Origin: Amylibacter sp.
GTDB lineage: Bacteria > Pseudomonadota > Alphaproteobacteria > Rhodobacterales > Rhodobacteraceae
Assembly: GCA_021775375.1 (NCBI GenBank)
Contig: JAJFHY010000076.1
Coordinates: 1-45,731, forward strand
Length of the DNA stretch: 45,731 nucleotides
Direction of reading: 5' to 3'
Below are positions 7,950 through 16,428 of this stretch, in pieces. Both the position numbers and the translations under genes were made by a program. The notes below the pieces were generated by a model. That model did not search any database and had not been told where the DNA came from. It was given only the letters and a program-made list of their open reading frames with translations. Numbering within the stretch: position 1 is the first letter of the stretch; every line of letters starts with the position of its first letter.

Positions 7950-8753
7950 ATGTCAGGACTAATCATCGATGATGTGTCCATGACCTTTGAATTGCCGAAT
8001 GGCGGCAAGGTAGAGGCATTAAAGAACATCAATATGGATATTAAAGAAGGCGAGCTACTGTCAGTTCTAGGCCCTTCTGGATGCGGAAAATCAACACTCT
8101 TGAACATTCTTGCAGGCTTTTTGGCCCCGACCGATGGGGTTATGACCCTGTCAGGCGAGCTGATCACAAGCCCAAGCCCTCAGCGCGGGATGGTATTCCA
8201 ACATGGCGCATTGTTTGAATGGATGAACGTATCAAAGAACATCGGCTTTGGCCCTTCTATGAAAGGCACGCCGCAAGCTGAAATTGACGCCAAAGTAGAA
8301 GAACTGTTAGACATCGTTGGTTTGCAAGAGTTTGGCCAAAAAATGATCTATGAAATGTCAGGTGGTATGCAACAACGTGTGGCTTTGGCCCGTTGTCTTG
8401 CCAATGAACCCGATGTTATCCTGATGGATGAGCCATTGGGTGCGTTGGATGCGTTGACCCGCGAAAAAATGCAAAGTCTGGTTCTGGATATATGGAAAAA
8501 AACCGGCAAAACAATTATCCTAATCACCCACTCAGTGGAAGAAGCACTGCTATTGGGCGAACGTCTGTTGGTTATGGCACCACGTCCTGGCCGCGTGCTA
8601 AAAGAATACAGGTTGCCCTTTGCCGAGATGGGCGTAGGCGCAGATCTGCGCGAAGTGAAACAGCATAAAGATTTTGGACCGACACGCGATGAAATCCTGA
8701 ACATGATTTGGGATATGGAAGAAGAAATCATGGGCCGGGCGGAGGAATCATAA
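7950..8753 (+). CDS. tauB: Taurine-type ABC transporter ATP-binding protein
   Basis: A 267-residue ABC ATPase. It has Walker A GPSGCGKST (about residue 44), Q-loop FQHG, signature MSGGMQQR, Walker B VILMDEPLGALD and an H-loop in ITHSVEEA. The TauB/SsuB/NrtD type drives sulfonate, nitrate or related uptake with TauC. ATG 7950 is preferred over ATG 7938 because GGGGGG lies just upstream of it. The stop overlaps the tauC start as TAATG, indicating coupling. Confidence 0.87.
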   Translation: MSGLIIDDVSMTFELPNGGKVEALKNINMDIKEGELLSVLGPSGCGKSTLLNILAGFLAPTDGVMTLSGELITSPSPQRGMVFQHGALFEWMNVSKNIGFGPSMKGTPQAEIDAKVEELLDIVGLQEFGQKMIYEMSGGMQQRVALARCLANEPDVILMDEPLGALDALTREKMQSLVLDIWKKTGKTIILITHSVEEALLLGERLLVMAPRPGRVLKEYRLPFAEMGVGADLREVKQHKDFGPTRDEILNMIWDMEEEIMGRAEES

Positions 8754-10084
8754 TGGTACAGGAAATTCTAGACGTATTAGGCACCACATTCTGGATGGTG
8801 ATTGGTATCATCGGCATCTTTTGTCTTTATCTGGCCGTAAGTGGCCTGTGTTATTTTGTGCATAATCTATACAATAGAGGACGTGACAAAGCCAAAGGGT
8901 ATTCAAGCCTGAAAACGGTGACATTCGGCGACGAAAGCTCTGTTGTTGCAACACGGGCCGCATCAATTGCAGCCGTGATTACACTGTTTTTATTCTGGGG
9001 CATTGCCACGGGTTCAAAAATACTTCCAATTGGCTTACCAGGCCCATTCGTTGGTGACACATCCTTTGAATACACAGCTACAAATGCTGCTGGTGATACT
9101 GCCGATGCAACCGTTTTTGTGCGCATTCATGAAGCTGACAATAAAGACGCCCCCACACCAGAAGTGTCTGGTGACGGCGGGTTAAGCTTTGCTAAATCTG
9201 ATGTCATTCTATTACCAGAACGGCGCACCAAGATCATCAAAGTGCAAAACAATGATGAAGGCGGTAAAGAAGAAGGCTACAAAATCACTGCTGTAAACGG
9301 TCAAGCGATCAGCCCTAATCAAACGGTTCCGTTTAGTGATGGCGAGGTTTTCATGACCAGCAAAGGCAGCTTATCTGTACGCCCTGCTACGGGTGTGACG
9401 ATGGAAGCGCTATATCTACCACCACCTGAATTGGTTTGGAAACGCTTTGGCAATCTTTGGAATAATGGATATCTGGGTGTAGGCCTTTGGGAAAACGTTT
9501 TCTGGTCACTGATCCGCGTTGTTATAGGCTTTGCACTGGGGTGCCTATTCGGTATTCCATTGGGCTTTGCGATGGGCCTAAACTCATGGCTTCGCGGCTG
9601 GTTTGAACCTATCGTGGAATTCATGCGCCCCGTGCCACCGCTGGCATTAATCCCGCTGATCATCATCTGGTTCGGCATTGGAGAGCAAGGGAAGATCAGC
9701 TTGCTGTTCCTGGCTGCTCTATGGATCATGACAATTGCGGCACGTTCGGGTGTATCCGGTGTGAGTATCGCCAAAATCCACGCGGCTTACAGCCTAGGGG
9801 CCACTAAGAGGCAGATACTATCCAATGTGATCTTACCAAACTCCCTGCCCGAGATATTTACAGGTGCACGCGTTGCGATGGGTGTTTGTTGGGGTACTGT
9901 TGTTGCGGCCGAATTGGTTGCGGCGGAAAAAGGGGCCGGTAAAATGATTATCGCTGCGTCAAAATTCCAGCTTACAGACATCGTGATCATTGGTATCATC
10001 ATCATTGGTATTATCGGCTACGGCATCGACGTTATGATGCGTATTGCTGAAAACAAATTGGTTCCTTGGAAAGGCCGCGGATAA
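8753..10084 (+). CDS. tauC: Taurine-type ABC transporter permease with large N-terminal extension
   Basis: This 443-residue permease has the usual BPD_transp_1 core in its C-terminal ~220 residues, with hydrophobic helices and the coupling loop HAAYSLGATKRQILSN...LP. Unusually, it starts with two membrane helices (about 10-35 and 65-90) around a cytoplasmic loop. A hydrophilic, probably periplasmic domain of about 130 residues follows (FEYTATNAAGDTADATVF near 100, KITAVNGQAI near 175) before the core. E. coli TauC is about 275 residues and lacks this. The start ATG 8753 overlaps the tauB stop (TAATG) and has GGAGGA upstream; the tracked start at 8708 is out of place. The extra domain may contact the binding protein or substrate. 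Confidence 0.85.
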   Translation: MVQEILDVLGTTFWMVIGIIGIFCLYLAVSGLCYFVHNLYNRGRDKAKGYSSLKTVTFGDESSVVATRAASIAAVITLFLFWGIATGSKILPIGLPGPFVGDTSFEYTATNAAGDTADATVFVRIHEADNKDAPTPEVSGDGGLSFAKSDVILLPERRTKIIKVQNNDEGGKEEGYKITAVNGQAISPNQTVPFSDGEVFMTSKGSLSVRPATGVTMEALYLPPPELVWKRFGNLWNNGYLGVGLWENVFWSLIRVVIGFALGCLFGIPLGFAMGLNSWLRGWFEPIVEFMRPVPPLALIPLIIIWFGIGEQGKISLLFLAALWIMTIAARSGVSGVSIAKIHAAYSLGATKRQILSNVILPNSLPEIFTGARVAMGVCWGTVVAAELVAAEKGAGKMIIAASKFQLTDIVIIGIIIIGIIGYGIDVMMRIAENKLVPWKGRG

Positions 10085-10086
10085 CA

Positions 10087-11013
10087 ATGACATCCCCATT
10101 TTTAACAAACAGAGAGGCCGCTATACCAAGCGGCCTTTTAACTTTGGCACAGTCATTTGGCGCCCCGCGCGTGGCGATTGCGCGCGCTGGTGCGGAGCTG
10201 CCGATGCAGGCAGCTTATGATGCCACGACTGCGGGTATTATGGAGCCTGTTTTCACCGGTGAAGCGGATGCAATCAAGGCCGAAGCGGATAAGCTCGGTT
10301 GGAATATTTCCGGCTTTGAGATTATTGAGACTGTCGGCGAAGAAGCCGCAGGGCATGCCGCCGCATTAGCTTGTGGAGAGGGCCACGCGGATGTGCTGAT
10401 GAAGGGTCATTTGCATACGGATGTGTTCATGAAATCGGCCCTGTCACGCGACAACGGCCTGCGTACGGGCGGACGATTGGTGCATGTGTTCCACATAACG
10501 CACCCCGATGGCGGCAAGCCTTTGATAATATCCGATGCCGCCGTAAATGTGACGCCGGACATGGACACCCGCAAGGCTGCGATTACGAATTGCGTAACGT
10601 TGTTGCGAAAACTGGGGACTGACCAGCCCAAAGTGGCGATGTTGTCGGCCACAGAAAGTGTTCTGCCTGCGGTACCTTCATCTGTTGAAGCCCGCGAATT
10701 ACGTGATTGGGCGCGCGCGGAAATTCCGAACGCGCATTTTTCCGGACCTTTGGCAATTGATTTGATCTTGTCACCCGAAAGCGTTGCAATCAAAGGCATG
10801 GGGGATGACCCCGTTGCAGGCAATGCCGATGCGATTATTGTCCCCGACATCGTCAGCGGAAACACCCTGTTCAAATCGCTTGTCTACCTGTCGGGGGGAT
10901 GTGCTGCAGGTGTGGTCATGGGCGCAAAAGTACCGATCCTGCTGACAAGCCGTGCTGATCCTGCGGTGGCGCGGATCGCGTCGGTTGCGTTGGCTGCGGT
11001 CATTAACGGGTAA
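10087..11013 (+). CDS. pta: Phosphate acetyltransferase (Pta), phosphotransacetylase family
   Basis: A 308-residue protein of the phosphate acetyl/butyryltransferase family, with DVLMKGHLHTDVFMKSAL, the central domain and C-terminal PDIVSGNTLFKSLVYLSGG typical of the short Pta form. It interconverts acetyl phosphate and acetyl-CoA. In many Rhodobacterales this type follows xsc, where it uses the acetyl phosphate released from sulfoacetaldehyde. Here it directly follows tauC (2-base gap), which supports taurine catabolism, but tpa and xsc are absent. ATG 10087 is chosen because the tracked start at 10066 lies inside tauC. A phosphate butyryltransferase is a less likely alternative. Confidence 0.82.
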   Translation: MTSPFLTNREAAIPSGLLTLAQSFGAPRVAIARAGAELPMQAAYDATTAGIMEPVFTGEADAIKAEADKLGWNISGFEIIETVGEEAAGHAAALACGEGHADVLMKGHLHTDVFMKSALSRDNGLRTGGRLVHVFHITHPDGGKPLIISDAAVNVTPDMDTRKAAITNCVTLLRKLGTDQPKVAMLSATESVLPAVPSSVEARELRDWARAEIPNAHFSGPLAIDLILSPESVAIKGMGDDPVAGNADAIIVPDIVSGNTLFKSLVYLSGGCAAGVVMGAKVPILLTSRADPAVARIASVALAAVING

Positions 11014-11359
11014 TTCTGTATCGCTTATCATCATATGCAACAACCGTGCGCCCCGCTTACACAATCGCAACCTAATGAAGTGTATAACAGCGCTGTCGAC
11101 AAAAGTGGTTCACGGGTTTTCAAAGATTGCTTTGCAATCTTCTGTCACCCCAGCGGGTTTTCAAAGGGCGGGTAACAACGTCAAATGCGAAAACCACCGA
11201 AACTACCGGTAAGATTAGGTGCAAAGGGTAAAACCTTTGTTCGGCTTTATAACCGCATATGGTGGCGCCACCTTCTTATAATAAACATACCCAATAATAC
11301 ATAAAACCCCGCCACCGATGAACGGCGACGGGGCTAAAAGGCGTATTTAAATCAATCCT
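11014..11359. repeat. Non-coding spacer rich in inverted and direct repeats
   Basis: The 346-base region between convergent pta and the alcohol dehydrogenase holds no credible gene. It has AAGATTGC-TTT-GCAATCTT (11123-11141), CAAAGG-N6-CCTTTG (11222-11239), the perfect palindrome GGTGGCGCCACC (11261-11272) and the 12-base direct repeat GGGTTTTCAAAG (11114-11125 and 11155-11166). These may serve as transcription ends for the tau operon; none has a clear U-tract on the plus strand. Confidence 0.6.
11301..11333 (-). terminator. Rho-independent terminator for the minus-strand Fe-ADH operon
   Basis: Read on the minus strand, CCCCGTCGCCG and CGGTGGCGGGG form an 11-bp stem (two G-U pairs) around a 5-base loop, followed by TTTTAT. 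It lies 27 bases beyond the alcohol dehydrogenase stop, the end of the catabolic operon. Confidence 0.8.
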
Positions 11360-12505
11360 TTATAGGCAAGCTTCAAACAGCGACCGTGTGTTGTCATAGG
11401 TCATCTCTGTCGGATTGCCGCCAACGCTTGGATCGTTCAGGGCTTCCTTGGTCAGTAGATCAATATCAGGGTCTTTTACGCCCAGTTCCGTCAGATTTTT
11501 CGGGATGCCCAAGCTGTCGTTCAGGTCTGACACAAAGTTGTAAAACCCGTCAAAGCCACCTTCTATATCCAAATAACGTGCAGCATCGGTAATCACACCT
11601 TCTATTGCGGATCGGTTGAATTTCAGCACTTCCAGCATCACCACAGCATTTGTTGTACCGTGGTGGGTGTGGTGCATCGCACCGATGGGATGGGACAGTG
11701 CGTGAATAGCGCCCAGACCTTTTTGAAAGCCGGTTGCCCCCATAATAGCCGCTGACATCATGTGACCACGCGCTTCGATATCCGTACCGTCCGCATAGAC
11801 TTTCGGCAGGTTTTCTTTGACCAGACGCATACCTTCCAGCGCCATGCCCTGGCTCATCGGGTGGTAATGCGGTGAACAGAACGCTTCCAGACAATGGGCG
11901 AACGCATCCATGCCTGTACCTGCAGTGATGAAGGCAGGCATGCCCACAGTCAGTTCAGGGTCGCAGATCACAACACTTGGCAAGATTTTGGGATGAAAGA
12001 TGATCTTTTTCTGGTGGGTTTCGGAATTGGTAATAACAGATGCACGCCCCACTTCAGAGCCCGTCCCCGCAGTTGTCGGCACAGCCACAATCGGTGCAAT
12101 CGCGTCGCTGTCGGCACGTGTCCACCAGTCGCCGACATCTTCAAAATCCCATAACGGGCGGGATTGGCCCGCCATAAAGGCAATGACCTTGCCAAGATCA
12201 AGTCCGGAGCCACCGCCAAAGGCAATCACGCCATCATGGCCGCCTGCGCGATAAACCTTCAGACCGGACTCGACATTGTCGCCGGTCGGGTTCGGATCAA
12301 CTTCGGAAAACATCGCGCGGCCAAGCCCTGCTGCATCCATCAGATCAAGCGTGGATTGGGTCACAGGCAGGTTCGCCAAGCCTTTGTCCGTTACTAGCAG
12401 CGGTTTTTTCATGCCAGCGGCAGCACAGGCGTCGGCAATTTCAGAAATACGTCCTGCGCCAAAGCGGATAGCGGTTGGGTAAGACCAGTTTGCGGTAAGT
12501 GTCAT
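11360..12505 (-). CDS. Iron-containing alcohol dehydrogenase
   Basis: A 381-residue group III (Fe-ADH) enzyme that oxidises an alcohol to an aldehyde with NAD(P). It has the nucleotide-binding GGGSGLDLGK near residue 95, PTTAGTGSEV, and the metal site region GMDAFAHCLEAFCSPHYHP together with HALSHPIGAMHHTHHG, which supply the Asp and His ligands. The tracked start (12514) is a TTG with poor spacing; ATG 12505 fits better. It is the last gene of the operon, directly behind an aldehyde dehydrogenase and a glutamine-synthetase-like ligase. The likely substrate is an alcohol group on the compound imported by the TRAP system, perhaps an amino alcohol or its gamma-glutamyl derivative; this is inference. 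Confidence 0.87.
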   Translation of the reverse strand: MTLTANWSYPTAIRFGAGRISEIADACAAAGMKKPLLVTDKGLANLPVTQSTLDLMDAAGLGRAMFSEVDPNPTGDNVESGLKVYRAGGHDGVIAFGGGSGLDLGKVIAFMAGQSRPLWDFEDVGDWWTRADSDAIAPIVAVPTTAGTGSEVGRASVITNSETHQKKIIFHPKILPSVVICDPELTVGMPAFITAGTGMDAFAHCLEAFCSPHYHPMSQGMALEGMRLVKENLPKVYADGTDIEARGHMMSAAIMGATGFQKGLGAIHALSHPIGAMHHTHHGTTNAVVMLEVLKFNRSAIEGVITDAARYLDIEGGFDGFYNFVSDLNDSLGIPKNLTELGVKDPDIDLLTKEALNDPSVGGNPTEMTYDNTRSLFEACL

Positions 12506-12510
12506 AATAT

Positions 12511-13890
12511 TCAAGCCTTCTTGATGTGGTAGGATTTAGGGCGTGTCAGGTTATGATAACCTATGATGGATAAGCCGCCGCCGCGTCCGGTGTTTTTGCA
12601 ACCCGTCCAGCAAAGAGCGGGGTCAAGATAATCGCAGCGGTTGGTGAATACAGTACCGGTATCGATTTGATCGGCAATACTTTCCGCACGCGCGTAATCG
12701 CGTGTCCAAAGCGATGCCGTCAGACCGAATTCGCTGTCGTTCATCAGCTTGATGGCTTCTGCATCATCTTTGACTTTCATAATGCCAACAACAGGCCCAA
12801 AGCTTTCGTCACGCATCACGCGCATATTATGGTTAACATCAACCAGTATTTGCGGCATCAGATATGCATCGTGGTCATTCGGGAATAAAGCGGGATCAAT
12901 CAGGGCCGTGGCCCCATCTGCAATAGCTTCGGCGGTTTGGGCGCGCACTTCATCGGCAAAACGCACATGTGCCATAGGCCCAAGCGTGGTTTCAGGGTTC
13001 ATGGGGTCGCCCAGCTTGTATCCGTTCACAATTGCCACAGCTTTTTCAACGAATGCATCAAACAGGCTTTCAACCACATAAATACGTTCAATCCCGCAGC
13101 AACATTGACCCGAATTGAACATCGCACCATCGATAAGCGTGTCTACGGCCGCATCCAGATCGGCGTCTTCCATGACATAACCCGGATCTTTGCCGCCCAG
13201 TTCCAACCCTACCCCCGTGAATGTGCCTGCGGCTGCGGTTTCAATTGCCATACCGCCCCCGACAGACCCTGTGAAGTTCACAAAACCAAAGGATTTAGCC
13301 GCGATAAGGGCCGCTGTCGTGCCGTGGTCTAAAAAAACATTCTGGAACACATCTTCGGGAATACCTGCCGTATGAAACGCCGCGGCCATACGTTCGCCCA
13401 CCAGCAGCGTTTGCGATGCCATTTTCAGCATCACGCTATTGCCCGCGATCAGTGCGGGGACAACCGAGTTCACAGCCGTCATATAGGGGTAATTCCAAGG
13501 GGCGACCACAAGCACAACACCGTGCGGTACGCGTTTGATTTTACGGGTGAATGCATCGCTTTCTTCGACGATGATCGGGGCTAAAGCGTCTACAGCAATA
13601 TCCGCCATATGGCTTGCACGTTCATCAAAGCCGCCGAATTCACCACCATAACGGATCGGGCGGCCCATTTGATGCGCCAGTTCCGGTACGATCTGATCGT
13701 TCATTTCGCCGACCGCAGCTACACCCGCCTGCACTAGTGCTATGCGTTCGGATAAAGGGCGCGCAGCCCATGCAACTTGCGCGGCTTTTGCACGCATCAC
13801 GGCTTCCAGAGCCGCTTCCTGTTGCAACACAGGCCGTTCAGCATAAAGCGACCCATCAATGGGCGAGATACATTTTACAGTGTTTGTCAT
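12511..13890 (-). CDS. NAD(P)-dependent aldehyde dehydrogenase
   Basis: A 459-residue ALDH superfamily enzyme. PWNYPYMTAVNSVVPALIAGN forms part of the cofactor site, FTGSVGGG binds the nucleotide, LELGGKDP supplies the general-base Glu, and NSGQCCCGIERIYV holds the catalytic Cys, in an unusual run of three cysteines. It should oxidise an aldehyde to the acid. It starts 2 bases after the ligase-gene stop with a weak ribosome site, so translation is probably coupled. Between a GS-like ligase and an Fe-ADH it is placed like PuuC, which oxidises gamma-glutamyl-aminoaldehydes in putrescine breakdown. The exact substrate is unknown. Confidence 0.87.
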   Translation of the reverse strand: MTNTVKCISPIDGSLYAERPVLQQEAALEAVMRAKAAQVAWAARPLSERIALVQAGVAAVGEMNDQIVPELAHQMGRPIRYGGEFGGFDERASHMADIAVDALAPIIVEESDAFTRKIKRVPHGVVLVVAPWNYPYMTAVNSVVPALIAGNSVMLKMASQTLLVGERMAAAFHTAGIPEDVFQNVFLDHGTTAALIAAKSFGFVNFTGSVGGGMAIETAAAGTFTGVGLELGGKDPGYVMEDADLDAAVDTLIDGAMFNSGQCCCGIERIYVVESLFDAFVEKAVAIVNGYKLGDPMNPETTLGPMAHVRFADEVRAQTAEAIADGATALIDPALFPNDHDAYLMPQILVDVNHNMRVMRDESFGPVVGIMKVKDDAEAIKLMNDSEFGLTASLWTRDYARAESIADQIDTGTVFTNRCDYLDPALCWTGCKNTGRGGGLSIIGYHNLTRPKSYHIKKA

Positions 13891-13892
13891 TG

Positions 13893-15254
13893 CTATACTC
13901 TTTCAAATCCGCGTGCGATTTCATAATCGGTCACGACCTTGGCAAATTCTTCAAGCTCCCATTCCGCAGCCCGGGTGTAGTGGTCGACCACATCGTCACC
14001 CAAAGCTTCGCGCAGCATTTTCGAGCCTTTCAACGCATCTTTTGCATCCCGCAGGTTTTGCGGGATAAAACCGCCAGTGCCTTCATAGGCATCACCTTCG
14101 GAGGGTGGATCAAGCTTTTCTTTGTCTTCAATCCCTTTGATACCTGCAGCCAATTGTACAGCCATTGCAAGATATGGGTTCATGTCGGAACCGGGGATGC
14201 GGCATTCTATCCGCACGGCTTTACTATCGGCACTGCACAGACGGAAACCCGCTGTGCGATTGTCCACCGACCAGATCGTGCGCGTGGGTGCAAACGAGCC
14301 TTTGGCAAAGCGTTTATAGCTGTTGATGTAAGGGGCGAGGAAATACATGTAATCAGGCGCGTATTTCAGCAGGCCGCCCATATAGGCGCGCATGAGATCT
14401 GACATGCCCAATTTTGCATCTTTATCGTAAAACGCGGGTTTTCCGTCTTTCCAAAGCGATTGATGTACATGCGAGGACGAGCCAACACGGTTCTGATCCC
14501 ATTTCGGCAGGAACGTCACCGCGTGGCCTTGTGACCATGCAATTTCCTTTATCGCGTGTTTTGCGATTGTGTGGTGATCCGCGGTATTGATCGCGGTATC
14601 GTATTTGATATTCAACTCTTCCTGCCCTGCTTCCGCCTCGCCTTTGGTGCCCTCAATCGGCAGGCCGGCGGCGTATAGATGGTTGCGGATCGGGCGCATG
14701 ATATGTTCTTCTTTGGTGGTTTGGAAGATGTGGTAATCTTCATTATAGCCGCTGATCGGCTCCAGATCGCGGAAGCCTGATTTGCGTATCTCGTCAAAGC
14801 TTTTCGCAAACAGGAAAAACTCCAGCTCGGTCGCCATCATCGGGTCGAACCCCATGTCAGCAAGGCGTGCAATCTGCTTTTTCAGCACGGCACGCGGTGA
14901 ATGCGAAATTGGCTCATAGGTGTGGTGATCCAGAACATCACAAAGGATCATGACAGTACCTTCCAACCACGGCACTGGGCGTAATGTGGAAAGATCCGGC
15001 TTCATCACATAGTCGCCGTAACCGCTTTCCCAACTGGTAGAAGCATAGCCGTCAGGTGTCGCCATTTCCAGATCGGTGGCCAGCAGATAGTTGCAGCAAT
15101 GGGTTTCTTCCCAGCCGCCATCTACAAAATGCTGCGCGAGGAAACGCTTGCCCATCAAGCGGCCTTGCATATCGACGATACAGGCCAGAACCGTATCAAC
15201 GGTGCCGTCCGCAACATGTGAATTCAGTGTTTCAAAACTTAGATGACCAGTCAT
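13893..15254 (-). CDS. Glutamine-synthetase family protein, probable gamma-glutamyl-amine ligase
   Basis: A 453-residue protein with the glutamine synthetase fold. MATELEFFLF and GEAEAGQEELNI carry metal ligands, GSSSHVHQSLWKDG is the ATP/metal loop, and NSYKRFAKGSFAPTRTIW plus ECRIPGSDMNPYLAMA complete the active site. The sequence is closer to PuuA-type glutamate-amine ligases than to housekeeping GlnA, and the company of an aldehyde and an alcohol dehydrogenase fits catabolism rather than nitrogen assimilation. It would join glutamate to an amine using ATP. The start at 15254 has AGGAAC upstream. It follows dctP after a hairpin. Alternatives are ligases for ethanolamine or another monoamine; the sequence alone cannot choose. 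Confidence 0.82.
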   Translation of the reverse strand: MTGHLSFETLNSHVADGTVDTVLACIVDMQGRLMGKRFLAQHFVDGGWEETHCCNYLLATDLEMATPDGYASTSWESGYGDYVMKPDLSTLRPVPWLEGTVMILCDVLDHHTYEPISHSPRAVLKKQIARLADMGFDPMMATELEFFLFAKSFDEIRKSGFRDLEPISGYNEDYHIFQTTKEEHIMRPIRNHLYAAGLPIEGTKGEAEAGQEELNIKYDTAINTADHHTIAKHAIKEIAWSQGHAVTFLPKWDQNRVGSSSHVHQSLWKDGKPAFYDKDAKLGMSDLMRAYMGGLLKYAPDYMYFLAPYINSYKRFAKGSFAPTRTIWSVDNRTAGFRLCSADSKAVRIECRIPGSDMNPYLAMAVQLAAGIKGIEDKEKLDPPSEGDAYEGTGGFIPQNLRDAKDALKGSKMLREALGDDVVDHYTRAAEWELEEFAKVVTDYEIARGFERV

Positions 15255-15285
15255 TGACGTTCCTAGAAATGTTAAGAGTGTTGAG

Positions 15286-15309
15286 GGGCGCGGATAATCA
15301 CCCGCGCCC
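15286..15309 (-). other. Intercistronic stem-loop after TRAP dctP (first system)
   Basis: GGGCGCGG and CCGCGCCC form a perfect 8-bp GC stem with an 8-base loop between dctP and the ligase gene, without a U-tract. It probably protects the upstream dctP mRNA or lowers expression of the enzyme genes. Confidence 0.7.
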
Positions 15310-15319
15310 GCCTTATTAT

Positions 15320-16354
15320 TTAGCCATAACGGTATGGGCGTCCAGCTTTAACCATATCGGCGTTGTATTTCTTGAAGATATCGACAACTTTCGCCTTGGT
15401 TGGGCTTTCGGCTGCGATCTCGTCCCAGAACTTCACGGCAGCGGCTTCCACTGTATCCCATTCCGCATCCGGAATAGTTGTCAGCTTCATCTTCGGCCCG
15501 TTGACGCGCAATGCTGCTTCACCGCCCCAGTACCACCACTGACGGTAGTAATGCGATTGGTCACAGCAGACGCGGAACAGCGTTTGCAAATCGTCCGGTA
15601 GTTCATTCCAGCGATCCATATTGGCAAAGAATGACCCTGCCCATGCGCCCGAGATATTGTTGGTCAGGAAGTAATCAGTCACATCCGCCCAGCCAACTGT
15701 GTAGTCTTCGGTGATGCCCGACCACGCGATGCCATCCAGCTCGCCGGTTTGTACGGCAACTTCGATGTCTTCCCATGGAAGCGTTACTGGAACCACACCG
15801 AACTGTTCAAGGAAACGTCCCGCAGTCGGGAAGGTAAATACGCGTTTGCCTTTCAGGTCAGCCAGGCTGTGGATCGGATCTTTGGTAGCGAAGTGGCATG
15901 GGTCCCAAGACCCTGCACTGATGTGCTTAACGCCAACCTTGGAATATTCTTCATCCCAAATTTCATTCAATCCATACTGGTTGAACAATACGGGCACATC
16001 AAGGCTGTAACGCGAGCCAAATGGGAAATATCCACCGAAAACAGTGACTTCCGTTGGTGATGCCATGCTGTCGTCATCGGATTGCACCGCATCAATTGTG
16101 CCTTTTTGCATGGCACGGAACAATTCGCCCGTCGGAACCAACTGATCTCCATAAAAAAGCTCGATCTGCATACGGTCACCGGCAATTTTGTTAAACATAT
16201 TTATCGCCGGTGTAACGACATGGTCAGCCAATGCCGCACCTGCATATGTTTGCATACGCCATTTGATCGTGGATTGTGCAAGGGCGGGGGCTGCCAGGCT
16301 TGCACCTACTGCACCCGCACCGGCGGTGGTTAAAAACTTACGTCTAGTTGTCAT
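15320..16354 (-). CDS. TRAP transporter substrate-binding protein DctP
   Basis: A 344-residue periplasmic binding protein of the DctP family. The N-terminus TTRRKFLTTAGAGAVG is a twin-arginine signal, with cleavage probably after APALAQ near residue 27. LADLKGKRVFTFPTAGRFLEQFG matches the conserved TRAP region that includes the ligand-binding Arg. The start has AGGAGA upstream. It is transcribed after DctQ and DctM, an uncommon order, and before the GS-like ligase. It should bind the substrate of the cluster, probably an organic amine or acid. The sequence is rich in Trp and Tyr. Confidence 0.87.
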   Translation of the reverse strand: MTTRRKFLTTAGAGAVGASLAAPALAQSTIKWRMQTYAGAALADHVVTPAINMFNKIAGDRMQIELFYGDQLVPTGELFRAMQKGTIDAVQSDDDSMASPTEVTVFGGYFPFGSRYSLDVPVLFNQYGLNEIWDEEYSKVGVKHISAGSWDPCHFATKDPIHSLADLKGKRVFTFPTAGRFLEQFGVVPVTLPWEDIEVAVQTGELDGIAWSGITEDYTVGWADVTDYFLTNNISGAWAGSFFANMDRWNELPDDLQTLFRVCCDQSHYYRQWWYWGGEAALRVNGPKMKLTTIPDAEWDTVEAAAVKFWDEIAAESPTKAKVVDIFKKYNADMVKAGRPYRYG

Positions 16355-16428
16355 TTTCAGTCTCCTGGTTGGTTTATATATACCCTGAACGGGCGGTGAA
16401 TTTTATGCTCCTATCGGAGTTCTTCTTA

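Noticed and set aside
13614-14402. 262-codon plus-strand ORF opposite the ligase and ALDH genes
   Set aside because: Antisense shadow of two strongly supported genes; no domain features.
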